From: Glycine soja
Lineage: Eukaryota; Streptophyta; Magnoliopsida; Fabales; Fabaceae
Reading direction: 5' to 3'
DNA: 64,000 nucleotides
Assembly (NCBI RefSeq): GCF_004193775.1
Contig: NC_041008.1
Coordinates: 43,929,136 to 43,993,135, forward strand
In this document: positions 45,333 through 58,825 of the stretch, in pieces
How positions within the stretch are numbered: position 1 is the stretch's first letter
How the letters are laid out: every line of letters begins with the position of its first letter
Notes under the pieces: model-generated
Told to the model about the DNA's origin: nothing
The model's input: only the letters and a program-made list of their open reading frames with translations
Database searches by the model: none
Position numbers and translations under genes: made by a program

Positions 45333-48300
45333 GCACGAGTGAGAATTTTTATAATCTTGAGTATTTTATGAATTTTTTAAATTTAAAAGCTAGGTTAATA
45401 AAAAAATTATGAAGTTATTAAAACGTGATTTTACAAAGTTTAATACTTCCTTTTTTTAGATCTAGGATACATCTACGCTATGCGCCCACAGGCCGTAGAC
45501 ATGGGACTAATCCCTGATGATGTGATTTTACAAAATCTAATAATAGGACTTCTTTTTATGTATAGGAATGTGAGAACTAAATACTTGTTTTTTTTTATCA
45601 TGATTTCTGCTAAATTTATTTTAATGCAATTATATTTGTCAAAACTGGGTTATCAAATCCTGTTTACTTTTGAGACTATATGTTAATATTGGAATTTAAT
45701 TTCCCCCACTTAACAATGTAAGGGTCAAATCGTGAATCAATAGCTGATCTATCTCTAGTCTATATTGCAAGGAAAAGTTAAGGAACTCTGCTATAAAACT
45801 AAAAGCTCCTATATTAAAATGGAATTTGGAAAATGGTGTCCACAAAACTCCATCAAAATTCAAAGTGTGGTAAATGAAAATTTTATTGCAGCCGTCCTAG
45901 ATGAGGCACATGGTAAAAACCTTGGCCTTAATTAGCATCATTACAGAATTGCTTAATTACAAATTATAGTCCACTTTCGCTACAAAACGCGGAGATCCAG
46001 ACCGCGTTGTGCTGCACATGCAATGCTTGAGATTAGTGCCTTAGCAACACGGTAATATCAGCTTTAATTTTAGATTTATTATGCCAATCCATCCTTCAAT
46101 TCATAAAGGATTTGTGCGTACGTAATCAAACGCCAATTCGAAAACGACTGCTATATTTCTATTACAATGGTTGGATTTCAGTTTAAAATGCCATTCACAA
46201 ATTTTAAAATAAATCTAATGATCCACAAATTCAAATTTATATGTAAAAAAAGAGTTTAAATGTTCTTACAAACTTCTTTTGCAACTAAAAAGTAAACATA
46301 CACTAACAAATAATGTAATTATCTCTTTTGATATATATATTTTCTATTTCTAAATTATCTTTCAATATATATAACTATTTCTCTTTCTTCTATTAACCTT
46401 TAAAATAGAATTACTGTCACTATTCAACTACATTTCCTTTTTTACTTTTTATAAAAATACAGATAGAGGCACGAGTGACTCTTTCAACTAATTTTTATAT
46501 AAAGATTGTTCAGTGTGTTTTTATAGTATTATTGATGATTATATGGTGAGTTAAGTTGTAAATTAATAAAATACTCCTCTTATATATATAAATAAAACTA
46601 AATTAATTAATGCAAATATTTTTTTGTGGAAAAATAATTTTTAAGAGGAGAGGATGAAGTACCAAAGGAACTCTTTAAGCTAAAAGATCACGTATTTACT
46701 CACCTAGAAAGATGAGTACTGGGTGTGAACCAGAAATCGTTTGTTTAAGAGAAATGCTAATTCGTGAAATTTGCACGAACGTTCATTCTATCAAATAAGT
46801 AACATCTTTTAATGTGAGATTCTATTTAACTACTTTCTAAGGCCAGTTTTTTTGGGTTACAATATTTTTTTTTATTGAGTATTGAAAAAGAAGTATTTAT
46901 GATATAAAAAATATGCCTCAGAAAAAGATATAAAAGTATTTAATATTTTTTGTTGAGTGACTAAAAGTATTTAAAGTATATTTAATATTTTCGCACTAAT
47001 TAGTATGTGCACATGAAAATACTACACATATATAACTCCATTATTTATTTTGGGGTTTTTATTTAATGTCCATAAATTCATGATGTGAAAGCAATAAATA
47101 TATTATAATAACTAAATTTTTAAAAATATATTTAAAAAAATTGTATTAGTTTTTATAAGTAAGTGTTTTTTTCAGTATTTTTTTATGATGGCCATTTTAA
47201 ATTTGTCATCATGTATATATTATTAATCAAGTTGTTATCCTTTTAAATTTAGGATTTTTCTATAGTATGCCCTCAAATATATAAGATACGTTAAAACTAA
47301 AAATATTCATCGTATAAAAATATTTTTTTAATGCTTCATCCATTTTAAATTATATTTTTATTTGAAGTAACACATATATAGTAACACATGTACTGATTGC
47401 ATAAGCAAAATGCAATATATTATAAGTGTTAATGTGTGTTCAGTATAACTTAAATCTAGGACAAAATAGCAATTCACTTTATAAAAAAAGGAAAAAGAAT
47501 AACAATTGTTTATTTTTCAAAATAATTTTCTCCGGACACTATGAATAGTAAGTGATTATTTCTTAAAAATAACTTGAATCACATATACACTCAAACTAGT
47601 TGTAAATTATTTAATCTCACTTACATAATAAAATTAAACACGAAAATTTTACACACAAAAAATTTAAATATGAATTCTTTTATTAAATAGATCATTATTT
47701 TATACGTGAACGTGATAAAAGATTAAAATTATGTATTTGATAAAAACTTATATTTTTTTATGCATTATAAAACTATGAATGGTTCATCTAAAATAGGAGT
47801 TACCTGATAATCTTAACCAAAATTTCTATATGTTACTCTCAATTTTTATCTGTCACATGCTTTGACATATAAGGAAGCATCAACACCTCAAGGTATCTCA
47901 ATGTTGCTTCATGTATCTAACAATCCATTGTCTTAACTTAAAAGAAATATAAAATTAATCAGCCCTAGAAGGGTGTAATAGACACAACAATAGAGTAGAT
48001 AGTTAATCTGTTTGTTTAAATTTATTTTTAAAAAAATGTTTGTTTGATAAAAATAAGTAATTTTTTATTTTTATATGTTTATCTAAAATATTTTTTTCTA
48101 AAAGAATAATTTTTTGCTTTTAATAATAAGAAAACCCCTTGCTTATTAAAAATAATTTTTTTAAAAAAATTAAATTTAAATAAACTAGCCCAATATAAGG
48201 AAAGTAAACAAAAATATATACATAAATATGGAAACTTTTACCTATTGTAACAATATAAGCATACAAGATTTGTCATATTTTTAGAAAAATAAAATCATTC

Positions 48301-48991
48301 AATTTATCGAAAAACTACTCTTTCTAAAACATAAATACAAATGAAATTATACTACAAAATATAAATTATCTATAGACGTATTTATATCAATGAAAGAATA
48401 TTTAAATAAATGTACGTTAGTGAATAGCAAATACCCGAAGCTACATGAAGAATGATATTTGCTCCGTCCTATTTACAGATGTGTACACAAAAATTCATTT
48501 AAATGTATGGATTTTTATTCATCCCGAGACAAATATTTGAGAATCATATTTTTCTTGTCAAAGGAAATCAAAAATTGAGAACGAAGCACCCAAAGTTCAA
48601 TGCCTTTGCCGATGCTTCCTCAATTTTTATCTAACCATGAACCTTCAACTCACCTCTATTTATATAAGATGCATCTTCATAAGTCTTTATATGTGTTACC
48701 TGCATTGGTCCATGTGAGCTATGCATATGTGTGCATACTACGATTTTGTTGGCTCGATACCAAGTATAAATTTGTTGTTGTGCGTTTTAACATATTGGAG
48801 ACATGGTGTATTGCTTATATAGTGTTGTCTTCACATTCTAACGATTTCAAAGGACACTTTATTGTATTATATTCGTGTGAAACCTTTATATTCTTAAGAG
48901 CTAGTGTATGCATGTGGCCGATGTTTTAGAGATAAATGAAGTAAGATGGATTATTTTTCTTATAGAAGACATCCCTTATCACGCATAATCA

Positions 48992-49864
48992 GTTGGATGT
49001 GGGCATGGCACCCGCGCGGGACGGGGGCAGGGAGTACTTCCCCGCTCCTCATCCCCTAACCTTACCCTGTTCCCTGTCCCTGCTCCCTGTGGTGAGAATA
49101 TTTTTTGTCCGGTTTCCGTTTTCCGGCTCCCCGCGGAAACCTGCGGGGACCCCGTTTTACATTATAAAATGCCAAAAATTATAAAAAAAATACAACAGAA
49201 ATAAATAAATAAAACAAAGGAAGAACATACAACACACAAAGAACAATTTGTTGTGAAACCCAGAAATGTCAAGTGCGACTCAAAGAAAAAAAAGGTGCAA
49301 CGAAGACTTCCACTAGTTCACGGCTGAAACGAATAGTGAAGAAGGAACGGTGAAACGAATGGTGAAGAAGTGAAGAGGGTGAAAATAGTGTGAAATGGTG
49401 AAACGAACGGTGAAGAAGTGAAGAAGGAACGAAGGTGAAGCAGTGAATAAGGAACAAAGGTGAAGAAGGAAGTCAATAAACGAAGTCTGAATGTTTGATG
49501 CGGCGTTTTAGGGTTTGGGTAATGTTTGTGTCGTTCTGACTTGTGAGATATTACTTATATATATGATAATTTTATTTTGTATTTTTTTTACTAGTAAAAT
49601 ACTATATTAACCCTTATATTTATGTTATACATAGAGAGTGTATAAATAAAATTTTATATACGTGAGGATATGGGGACCCTACGAGGTGAGAAGCATAATC
49701 CCCATCTCCCGTCCCCGTCCCCGTCCCTGAATTAGCTGTGGGGGATTTTTCATTCCCATCTCTGTCCCCACGGGAAATTTTTTTCCCGACCGTAGGGTCC
49801 CGTATGTGGTAGTCCCAGCAGGGATCCCCAAGTTGCGGAAAGAATTGTCATGCCTAGTTGGATG
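48992..49864. mobile_element. Non-autonomous hAT-like element with perfect 8 bp target duplication
   Basis: The element 49000-49856 (857 bp) is flanked by GTTGGATG on both sides (48992-48999 and 49857-49864). Ends are TGGGCATGGCA and, inverted, TAGGCATGACA, which match at 9 of 11 positions and fit the hAT terminal pattern (YARGGNTGNCA-like). An 8 bp duplication is the hAT hallmark. Next to each end lies a GC-rich zone made of GGGGACGGGG/CCCCGTCCCC phrases (49010-49155 and 49670-49805). The middle holds short GGTGAAGAAGTGAAG-type repeats (49320-49460). There is no transposase, so it needs an enzyme in trans. Confidence 0.82.
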
Positions 49865-51128
49865 GTACATAACCCACCAAAACATCAAGTCTATTGGTGT
49901 AAATGTTTAGTTGTTCATTGTGAAACTTGTCCCTTATGGGACTTAATGAGTGAGACAGTCCATATACCTTATTATACCATATCATATTCCCTCCATTCCA
50001 TAATATAAGATGTTTTAGAGAAAAAATTTATTCTAAAATATGTCATTTTATAAAACCAATACTACATTAAATACCTTTTTTAAGGATATCCTTACTAAAT
50101 ACTTAGTGGGAGTAGTGCATAGGAAGAATAAACTTCATATATTTTGGAATTGAGAGAGTACTAATTAATATTATCTTTGTCCTAATACATAAGACTGTTT
50201 TTTACTTTTTTGCTTGTTTCTTTTTATAAAGATCTAGAGCATTATTTTATTTTTCTATAATATCCTTAATTAATGACAGTATTCTCTCTTCAAACATTAA
50301 TTATTCTTTGGTGAGAAACAATTAAATGGAGGGAAAATGAAGTATAATTTTGAAAGAAAATATAAATTATAAATAAATTTAATGTGATTAATTAACTAAA
50401 TTAACTATTTTTTTTTCAAAATTGGAGTAATTGAAAGGGTATTATATATAAAAATAAAAATGTAATAGGTTAAATAAAAATGTGTGAATTATTGCAAGTC
50501 CTAATATTTTTTTATTTTCACAGATAAAAAAAATAGAAAAATAAAAATAGTAATAGGTTAAACCATGTAAATCTTACAAACATTCGAAAGACCGTATTCA
50601 ATGAAAGATACATGATGAGTTTATCGAGGTAAAAAATAATTTCTTATTTTCTTTTATGATGGGAACAAGTCTAGTTGACATTATGAGTTTTTTAAATTTT
50701 GATCTGAGTAATTTATATAAACAATCTATCTTTAAAGTGCTTAAAAATAAAAAATAAATTAATATAAGCAAAATATATATCTTAAATTTTGATAGCCTAA
50801 CCTAGAATCCCTTAAACTTGTGTTAACAATCTGTACACAAGAAAAATGTCAGCGACAACAGGCGATTAAGTTAAAATTGAAACTCTCTTGGGCTCTTGGC
50901 ATTGGCATTGGGACGCACGCGCACACAACAAAGGGGGGCGAGAAAGTCAAACTGTCATATTACTACAATTTAATTATGCTTCCAAATAATACACATTTAA
51001 GGGGTAGGAACTAAGAAGGGTTAGTTAATTAATTTGAAGTCCTTAATTCTTCTTTACTTGTCTCTCTCTTCCCAAGTCCCAACTATCGCTTTCTTTTACT
51101 TGCACATTTTCAAAACCCCGTCCTTGCA
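49865..51128 (+). other. Upstream region of the MYB gene
   Basis: AT-rich DNA with two adjacent MITE-like blocks (49985-50440). The last 300 bp before the MYB leader include short pyrimidine-rich tracts. No other gene is seen. Confidence 0.5.
49985..50440. mobile_element. Two adjacent MITE-like blocks
   Basis: Block 49985-50160 starts TTCCCTCCATTCCATAATAT and ends TATTTTGGAATTGAGAGAGT, roughly inverted, as in the common Stowaway/Tourist-like plant MITEs. Block 50161-50440 shares AAATTTAATGTGATTAATTAA with the element at 29822-30112 and ends TTGGAGTAATTGAAAGGGTA. Boundaries and superfamily are approximate. Confidence 0.45.
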
Positions 51129-51138
51129 TATTTATAAG
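51129..51138 (+). promoter_or_regulatory. Probable TATA box of the MYB gene
   Basis: TATTTATAAG lies 143 bp before the ATG and is followed by a pyrimidine-rich leader (CTTTCTCTCTCTTTC at about 51185-51200), the usual layout of a plant promoter and 5' UTR. Confidence 0.55.
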
Positions 51139-51280
51139 AAGCCCCTCCCTTCTTTATCTCCCTTGTAACAATCCAACACTCTTTTCTTTCTCTCTCTTTC
51201 ATACCTCTCCAACCAAGACCAATTTGAAAACCTCTTCAATCCAACAAACAAACGTTCTCCCTTTTGTTCTGAGAGAATCA

Positions 51281-53129
51281 ATGGATGGAAAAGGAGCAAG
51301 AAGTAGCAACACCCTTTTAAGTAGTGAGGACGAGATGGACCTTCGAAGAGGCCCTTGGACCGTCGATGAAGACCTCACTCTTATCAATTACGTTGCCACT
51401 CATGGCGAAGGTCGCTGGAATACCCTCGCCCTCTCTGCTGGTAACTTGTTACTATTACTTTTCCTAAGTTTTTATTATTATAGAATATTTTATTCACCAC
51501 AAAAACAGTACTACTACTTTATTTTCCAAATTTCTGCTTTCTATCTTATGTGATTGTGGTATGAAGCCCCCACTTTTAATTGCATCCAATGAATTTTTGG
51601 AAAGCCAATTTTTTGTTGACTCTAGTGACTTATAAGTCTAGGTTCATACTTGTGTTGTATGGATAAATTTTAAGATATATCATATGGCATAAAATTCATG
51701 AATATTGGTTGGTGACAATTGCTTGGCCGCACCCACTTGTGAAAAAAGGGAAAAGGCCAGGAAATGAATTGATACCTCCTCTCTCTCAAATCATTAATGT
51801 TTCAGAAAAAGAAAGTGCCATATAAAGGAGTGGGAAAAATGCTCTTTCGTTTTCCCTCGTTTTCAGTGTTATGATATACCCAGTGCTTTACCAATCTGGG
51901 TAAATAACTAATAACCTTTCTTATGTTAATTATATAGGGCTGAAACGAACGGGGAAGAGTTGCAGATTGAGGTGGCTGAATTATCTGCGTCCTGATGTTC
52001 GACGTGGAAACATCACGCTTGAAGAACAACTTTTGATTCTGGAGCTCCATTCTCGCTGGGGAAACCGGTAATTACTTCACCCAAATATGCATGCATTCTA
52101 AAATACCCATTCCTTTATTCTTCTTATTATTTTCTTATTATATATATGCATCAATTGCATAAATTATTAAATTTTCAAATCAAGAATCTCATTATAATAA
52201 ATCATTTTATAATTTTGATATAGTAAATATTTAATTTTTATTTAACCCCTTCATATGGGATAAAAAGATTGCTACCAAAATAGAAATTAAACAATATATT
52301 TATACACAAAGTGTTTTTCTTTTTATCATACCGTCTATTAATTAGAAATTGTGGTAATATTAAGAACCATACCTAGTATGACTTTTGTTAATTTTGGATT
52401 ATATTTTAACTAAATTAGAATTCGTTCATGGATTGGATCAGATGGTCGAAAATTGCTCAATATTTGCCTGGTAGAACCGACAATGAGATAAAGAACTATT
52501 GGAGAACCCGTGTCCAAAAGCATGCCAAGCAACTCAAATGCGACGTGAATAGCAAGCAATTCAAGGACACCATGCGTTACATTTGGATGCCAAGGCTCGT
52601 GGAACGCATTCAAGCCACCGCTGCCGCCTCCGCCACCACAACCGTTACCGCTACCACCGCGACCAACAATGCATACACCTACGGAAGCAACCTTAATAAC
52701 AACAAATTCGAGGTTCACGATCACAAGGGCAAAATGGGGTTAACCGATCCTTCAGTTATGAACAATGACTTAGTGGGTTCACATGTCACGCAAAGTTACA
52801 CCCCTGAGAATAGTAGCACCGGTGCGTCATCATCAGACTCGTTTGGGACTCAAGTCTCAGCAATTTCTGATTTGACTGAATATTACACTGTCACTGTTAG
52901 TGGTAACAATAACAATACTAATTCTGCGGATTATTATCAACCCTCTCAAATTAGTTACTCGGATAGTTGCATCACAAGCCCATCTGGGTTGTTCCCTCAA
53001 GGGCTAGATTTTCAATCCATGGATCCAAACACCCCGTGGAACATGCAAAGTGGGGACTCCTCTGACAGTTTTTGGAACGTTGAAAGCATGTTGTTCTTAG
53101 AGCAGCAACTCATGAATGACAACATGTGA
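51281..53129 (+). CDS. R2R3-MYB transcription factor, subgroup 20-like (MYB2/MYB62/MYB108 group), complete
   Basis: A nuclear DNA-binding transcription factor. Exons 51281-51440, 51938-52067 and 52442-53129 have GT-AG borders and join in frame to 978 nt, 325 residues. The start is the first in-frame ATG, just after the pyrimidine-rich leader. R2 (about residues 21-71) shows [17 protein letters not shown] with Trp at 26, 46 and 66 and ends [14 protein letters not shown]3 (about 74-122) has Ile at the first Trp position, as plants usually do, and ends [20 protein letters not shown]. The intron positions are the common R2R3-MYB pair. After R3 comes [11 protein letters not shown], matching the WxPRL motif of subgroup 20, whose members act in stress, hormone and senescence responses. 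The bHLH-interaction signature in R3 is absent. The C-terminus is rich in Ser, Thr and Asn with an acidic end, plausibly activating. Which paralogue it is cannot be told. Confidence 0.93.
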
Positions 53130-54561
53130 AAACATTGGGAATAGGAAAATAAGACTTAGATACGGTTCTTCTTAGTATTGTGTTTTAATTAAAGTTAAAG
53201 TTAACACAAGTTATTGAAGTGAAACTTTAATTTTAATTGAATAATAATACTGAAAACAAGAGTTGTATTTAAGTTTTATTCTTTTATGAATTATGAATTA
53301 GATTGACAGAAGGGGTTGTTTGTGAAATATACAGGTGAAAGTATAGAAAGTAGCAACATTAATAAATCATTCATGTGTAGCACACACCTAGATATTTAGG
53401 ATCTATGATCAACAAATATCTGAAACGGTGGATTATTATAAGGATAAAGAGAAGGATTTTTTTTTTCCAGCTTGTAGTTTTTTTAATGATTAAGTTTTTA
53501 TTAATTTTTTGTCATTACTTTTAATCGATCTCTCTAAAAAAATTTGCTCATTTTTAATTCTTTATTTATTTTTATTGTTTAAAATTATTTCTAAACGTAA
53601 AATAAATGAGGGACGGAAAATAGACAAAACATTAAGTAATTTTGAGTAATAAAAATAAATAATAGACTAAAAATGAATAAAAAGATTTAGAGGGACAAAA
53701 AATACCAACAGAAAATTAATAAATGACTAAAAATTATCAAAAAAAATTAAACGGTTAAAAATTAGAATCTGAAAATTTTGAGGTATTAAAAATTTAATTA
53801 ATGCTTTTTTTAATTTATTATAATGGAGGTGGTGAAAAGAATTGTAACTTATCCTTTTTTGATAGATGATTTCATTCTTTGAAATTATTAACTATGTTCT
53901 GTTTTATCTTTGTTTATTTTGATTCGATTCTCATTTTCATTCCCTTTCTTATTTGGTGATTTTGATTAGTAGCTAGCTACCTAGTGAGTGCATTATAGAT
54001 GCAGAATCGTACACAATTAAATAATAATAATTTAAAGATAAGCACACTTGGCTCCACACACACGCCTTTTTTCATTTTCTTCCCTACAACTGTTATTATA
54101 TTACATTATGAGTAATCCCACTCTTGAAACCTTGTCCACGGGACCTGAACCAGGGCCCTATATCTTCGAAAGTTTCTAGATTTTTAAAGAAAAGGTAACA
54201 AGTATTGGCTAATTTTTTAGACGTGGTACTGTATTATTGGTGGGCTAGCTCCAATGTTCAAGTTGGCCATTAGGGACAAATTTTTTCTAAAGTTCTAAAA
54301 TATGCCACCTAAGTACGACTCCAAGAACCCAAAATAGTCTCACGCTTTGTTGGGTTTCATCCGGACAATATATTTTTTTTACTCGCCTCCAATCTCATTT
54401 ACTTTCAGTCCAATCCATAATCAAGAGTGTTTCATCGGTAACATCATAGTTTCACCACAAAACTTTATTCTAATGTAATAAATAGTTGTGTTGTATATTT
54501 GCTGAATGGGGGGCCTCCACTCCACGTGCCAAGGAAGAAAAGAAAAAAAAGAAAAACTCAG

Positions 54562-54686
54562 AAATCGTGATGAGCTTTGAATAGGAAGTTTCTTATTAAG
54601 ATAGGCATTTTTTAACTAATATTAAAATAAATAAAAAATCTTTATCAGCAAAATCGTGATGAGCTTTGAATAAGAAGTTTCTTATT
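54562..54686. repeat. 36 bp direct repeat pair
   Basis: AAATCGTGATGAGCTTTGAA and the following TA.GAAGTTTCTTATT occur at 54562-54597 and 54651-54686 with one mismatch, 89 bp apart start to start. Confidence 0.85.
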
Positions 54687-55039
54687 TATTTACTTACATA
54701 ATATACATTGAAAATGTATAATAGTGTAATTTCTTTTGGACTTGTTGAATAAAAAAAATACAAAATATATAAAAAAAAAACCTATGCATTGAGTGAGGTT
54801 GGCTGCCTAAAAAAAACTGAGAGGGCAATTCACATGACACTATTTGAATCATTAAAAAACAAATGTTGAAAGATACTATTTACCATAAAATATATTTTCC
54901 TTTCCTTCATTTCACAAGAAAATATACACTCCTTCATAATTAAGTGATTTTTAATTTTTAATAATATAAAAGAAAGGAAGTATTAAAAAACAACGTGAAG
55001 GAATAGTTTGATTTTAGAAAGAAGAAAAGGGAAAGAGGG

Positions 55040-55212
55040 GAGTATATATGGCGATGGCGGCGCGGAATCTATGTAGGGCGCGTGCCTATAAGGAAGTGAT
55101 CCTTCACACACGCGCACACGGCACAGCACAGCACAGTGGTGTGCGTGTTTACAAGTTCCCACGTGTTCTTCTTTTTCAATTAAAATCCTTTTCTATAAAA
55201 ATATTCTTGTAA
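55040..55212 (+). other. GC-rich island with a 54-codon open frame
   Basis: Within AT-rich DNA, 55045-55165 is rich in GGCGATGGCGGCGCGG, GGGCGCGTGCC, ACACGCGCACACGGCACAGC and CCCACGTG. An ATG at 55048 opens 54 codons (MAMAARNLCRARAYKEVILH and onward) to TAA at 55210-55212. No homologue is recognised. It could be a promoter patch with a G-box, the first exon of an unrecognised gene, or an old insertion. Coding status is doubtful. Confidence 0.25.
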
Positions 55213-58200
55213 CCAAAGCACTCACAGCCGCAACTCTTGAAGTTCAAACAACTACGCTAGACATATAAGTTAAGTCATCTATGACCTGTAAATCATAATA
55301 TATCCATGACGAAGAGACATGGTTAAGAAAGGAAATAAAAAAAATATCACAAATTTAATGTCTTGTTAACAAAAATTAATAAATAATATTTATCCATGAA
55401 AAAAAAATCTACGACAGAACTCAGACTACCACTTTTTCTATTTCTCACTTGTGAATGGATACTTATTCACCTTAAAACAACTGAATTCATCTTAGCCCCT
55501 TTCACCTATAAAAATATGTTCCATATTCATAGGCATACCAGTATTTCTTATTCGAGTTTAGTTTAATTAGAGTTTATAGATACGTGCAGATATTCATGTA
55601 GTTTCATAGATATATGAATCATATGATGGATTAAGTACTATTAAAATCACAGTTTTTTTTTTATATATAAAACAATTCTGTTTGAGTTCATAATATTTAC
55701 AGTATTCTTGGATTAAATTTTCAGTATAGTGTTTTTTCATTTGCAAAAAAGTATTTCTGACATCTTAATTAAATAAAATTAAACATATATTACATAAATT
55801 AACTATTAATCGACATTGGCTTATTATTACAACTGATTAAATTCATATATAAATTTAAAAAGGTAAAATATATAGTAACATAAATATGGCAATTAATATA
55901 GAATTATGGCGTGTCTCAGTGATATTGAGTCTAGTTTTCTTATATAATGTCTCAAGCTTCAAGTCATGCAAGTCTTGTTGAAGAAAAAAAAACTGTTGAA
56001 AAGAAAAATTTTCATTAAAGATAATTATTTAAATTTTTTTAGAAAGATTAATCATCAATAAAAGTTGATAAATATTTTATAATAATAATAAAAAAATATA
56101 TAATTATAATATAATTTGTAATTTTTTATGTTACTTTAATTAAAGTCACAAGTAGTAGTAAGAACAAGATTAACTTGGTGACTGAAAATTAAGATTTAAG
56201 AATTAAAGAAAAAAAAGAAGGAAGAAATATTGATTTAAATATTATTATTGATATTTTAACAAAAAAAATAATTAATAATAAATTAAAGTCACAAGTTCAA
56301 AATTGCCCATGAAATTTACACTGAATATTTAGCAGAATTCCTCTGTTTACGCATCGATTCAAACAAAGTTCAATTAGTTTATAGTTCAATCCAGTTGGTA
56401 TCAGTCAAATGTAAAACCAACCTATTAACTCGTTTGAAATAGTTACCCGATCGGGTCATCAATCAAACCCAATAGGAAGTTAGTTACTTAAATTTAACCT
56501 TGATTATTAAAATAACATTATACACAAAGTTACTTATGCGACCAGAAAAAAAAAAAGAAACATTATACTATAAAAGTTTACTTATGCCACCAAAAAAAAA
56601 AAAATCCACAAGATTACTTGTACATGCTTGTATATATCCATGTATGCGAGTCTACTTAAAAAGGTCTAAAGTTTTGCAAATTTATTTAAATATTTTTGAA
56701 GAATATAATTAGCGTGACTTTTTTGCAGAACGGGTCGACTGTATAATTTATAGTTTTGGATCTATTGTTTAAAATAAATAAATGAATGAATCCTGGTTAA
56801 ACCATAAAAAATTCACTCTAAATAACAAATAAACTTAATTTACTCAATTTTTCACAACTTGAAATTTATATTAACTGTTGAAAATAATTTTAAATTATGA
56901 GAACTATTTCAATTTAAAAAATAATTTTTCCTAATTTTTTTTAAAAAAACTCTCAGAAAACTACTAACCTTACGTTTTATTATAAAAATAAAACAAACTG
57001 TGAACTTATAAGAATCATATACCAGTAATATAACCTTTATTTGATTATAAAATATAAATTCTTTATACTTTTTTTTCATCATGACATTTTTACGTAATAT
57101 TTACTAATTTCGTTTATTACTGATTTTCATCATATAATTTAATTAACTGATCACTTTTTAATGAATTTTTTTCTTTTAAGTATATATTTTTTATTTACAA
57201 AACTCAAATGCAATTTAAAAGAATAATTCAATTTTATTCAAAGAATGAACCTGATGATAAGAGAAGGGAGAAGAAGTAGTAGATTTAAATATTTCACTAA
57301 TAAAATAATTAATAATTAATATTTTCCAATTAAAAAACATGATGTTGGTAATCATTTATCATTTTATATGTATATACGTTTGAGAGACGTATTAGTGTAC
57401 AAGTTGAGTACTGGAATAAGAAAAGTAGAAAAGTGTTGTATAACTGGACTCCACAAAGAAAGAAAAAGTGTGGGGACCAAAGACTTTTTATTCTTGAGAG
57501 CCACGTTTGAAAACAAATCAATCTTCGCGTGGTGGGACCATCGGAAGCGACTTTCAAGTTTCAAGTCAAAGCTCGGTGGGACCCACGTGGGAATTCACCG
57601 TGGCATTGAATTCGTAGGACTAAGCTCAAGGAATTCCAAGACATAGTATGTAACTATTTTCCCCCACTCACAATTTCATTTCATTGGAAAACTTCCTTCA
57701 TAGATCCCTTTTCAATGAATATCAAGCCGAAAACACAAATCTAGATATTTTAGGACATATTACATTTACTTATATTTCTTACGTGCAACAAGAAACAAAA
57801 TAGATGAGAATATTAATTATAATTAATATTTATTAATATACACTCATTTGTTTTATAAAACAAAAAAATTAAAAAGTTGGGATTTTAAATTTTTCAAATA
57901 AATTTAAATGTATACTATTTTTTAAAAAAAACAGACAGATATATGTTAATAAAATACTTATTTTTTTCGTCACATTATGCGTAAATCATGGGTACTAATA
58001 TGAGCTTGTTTTAACATAATTAATAGTCTTAAGTACTTTAAGCATTAGGAATATAATTGTATTAAATTTTTATAAAAAAACTTTTTCATATATAATCATT
58101 TTCAATTTGCATAAGATTGTCTTAGAAAATGTATGTGATATATATATAAAAAAAGTACTTTATTTTCTTATCAAAGCATGGGATTTAGTCAAATTTGAAA

Positions 58201-58825
58201 ATTCTGATATACGTTGTTTTTCACTAGGGTTAGTGTCATATTATTTGTTTTTATTATTATCTTAATTATTACACATGACAATCAGACAGGAATGAGAATG
58301 TGATTTTCCAGTCTCATCTTTAGTTCTTCAAATTATTCATGTATCCGTTTTCATTTATGATGGGTATAAAAAAAATTTCCTATCTTGTTGGATATCCGGT
58401 ATACACCCGTTCTATAATTTTTTTTAAAAAGTATGTATTTTGAAAAAAACAATACGTATAAAAGTATTTTTTTTTAAATTAAATAAAATTAAATATATTA
58501 TTTATTTAAGGAGTACAATTTTAAAAAATTGAACAAAACTAAAATTAATTTTTGAAAAAAATGAACAAAGTTTAAAAATTTGAATGAGGATATCAGAAGT
58601 ATAGGTACATTCCCATACTTGTTCTCATCCCCTTCTTAAAAAGCTGGTATTATTGGATATTATCCATATATATTCGATTAAAATAGATATTATTTGTCAA
58701 AGTTGAAATGGGGAAGGAATGATACCCATCAATACGAGTTTGTTTGTCATATTTATTGTTTATATTATTTATTTTGATTATCAATTAAATATTTATCTTT
58801 GAAAAAAATAAAAATTTAAATTTAT

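Larger units (their letters stand above)
41244..48991. other. Gene-poor AT-rich region with clustered TA microsatellites
   Basis: No gene supported. Three long TA runs lie within 1.25 kb (44115-44142, 45044-45085, 45273-45329). Open frames at 43124-43420, 45480-45686 and 48600-48929 have no recognisable domain. The last (109 codons) is the longest, but nothing around it suggests expression. Confidence 0.5.
53130..58825. other. Gene-poor AT-rich region after the MYB gene
   Basis: The first few hundred bases are MYB 3' UTR. Beyond that no gene is supported. Notable are a 36 bp direct repeat (54562-54597 and 54651-54686) and a GC-rich island at 55040-55170. A second less AT-rich block at 57440-57640 has TGGGACCCACGTGG, containing a G-box. 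The open frame 57368-57646 has no domain. Confidence 0.5.

Noticed and set aside
48600..48929. 109-codon plus-strand open frame
   Set aside because: No domain, no splice or promoter context, and composition like the surrounding non-coding DNA.
57368..57646. 92-codon plus-strand open frame containing TGGGACCCACGTGG
   Set aside because: The GC-richer patch looks more like old promoter DNA with a G-box than coding sequence; the translation has no recognisable family.
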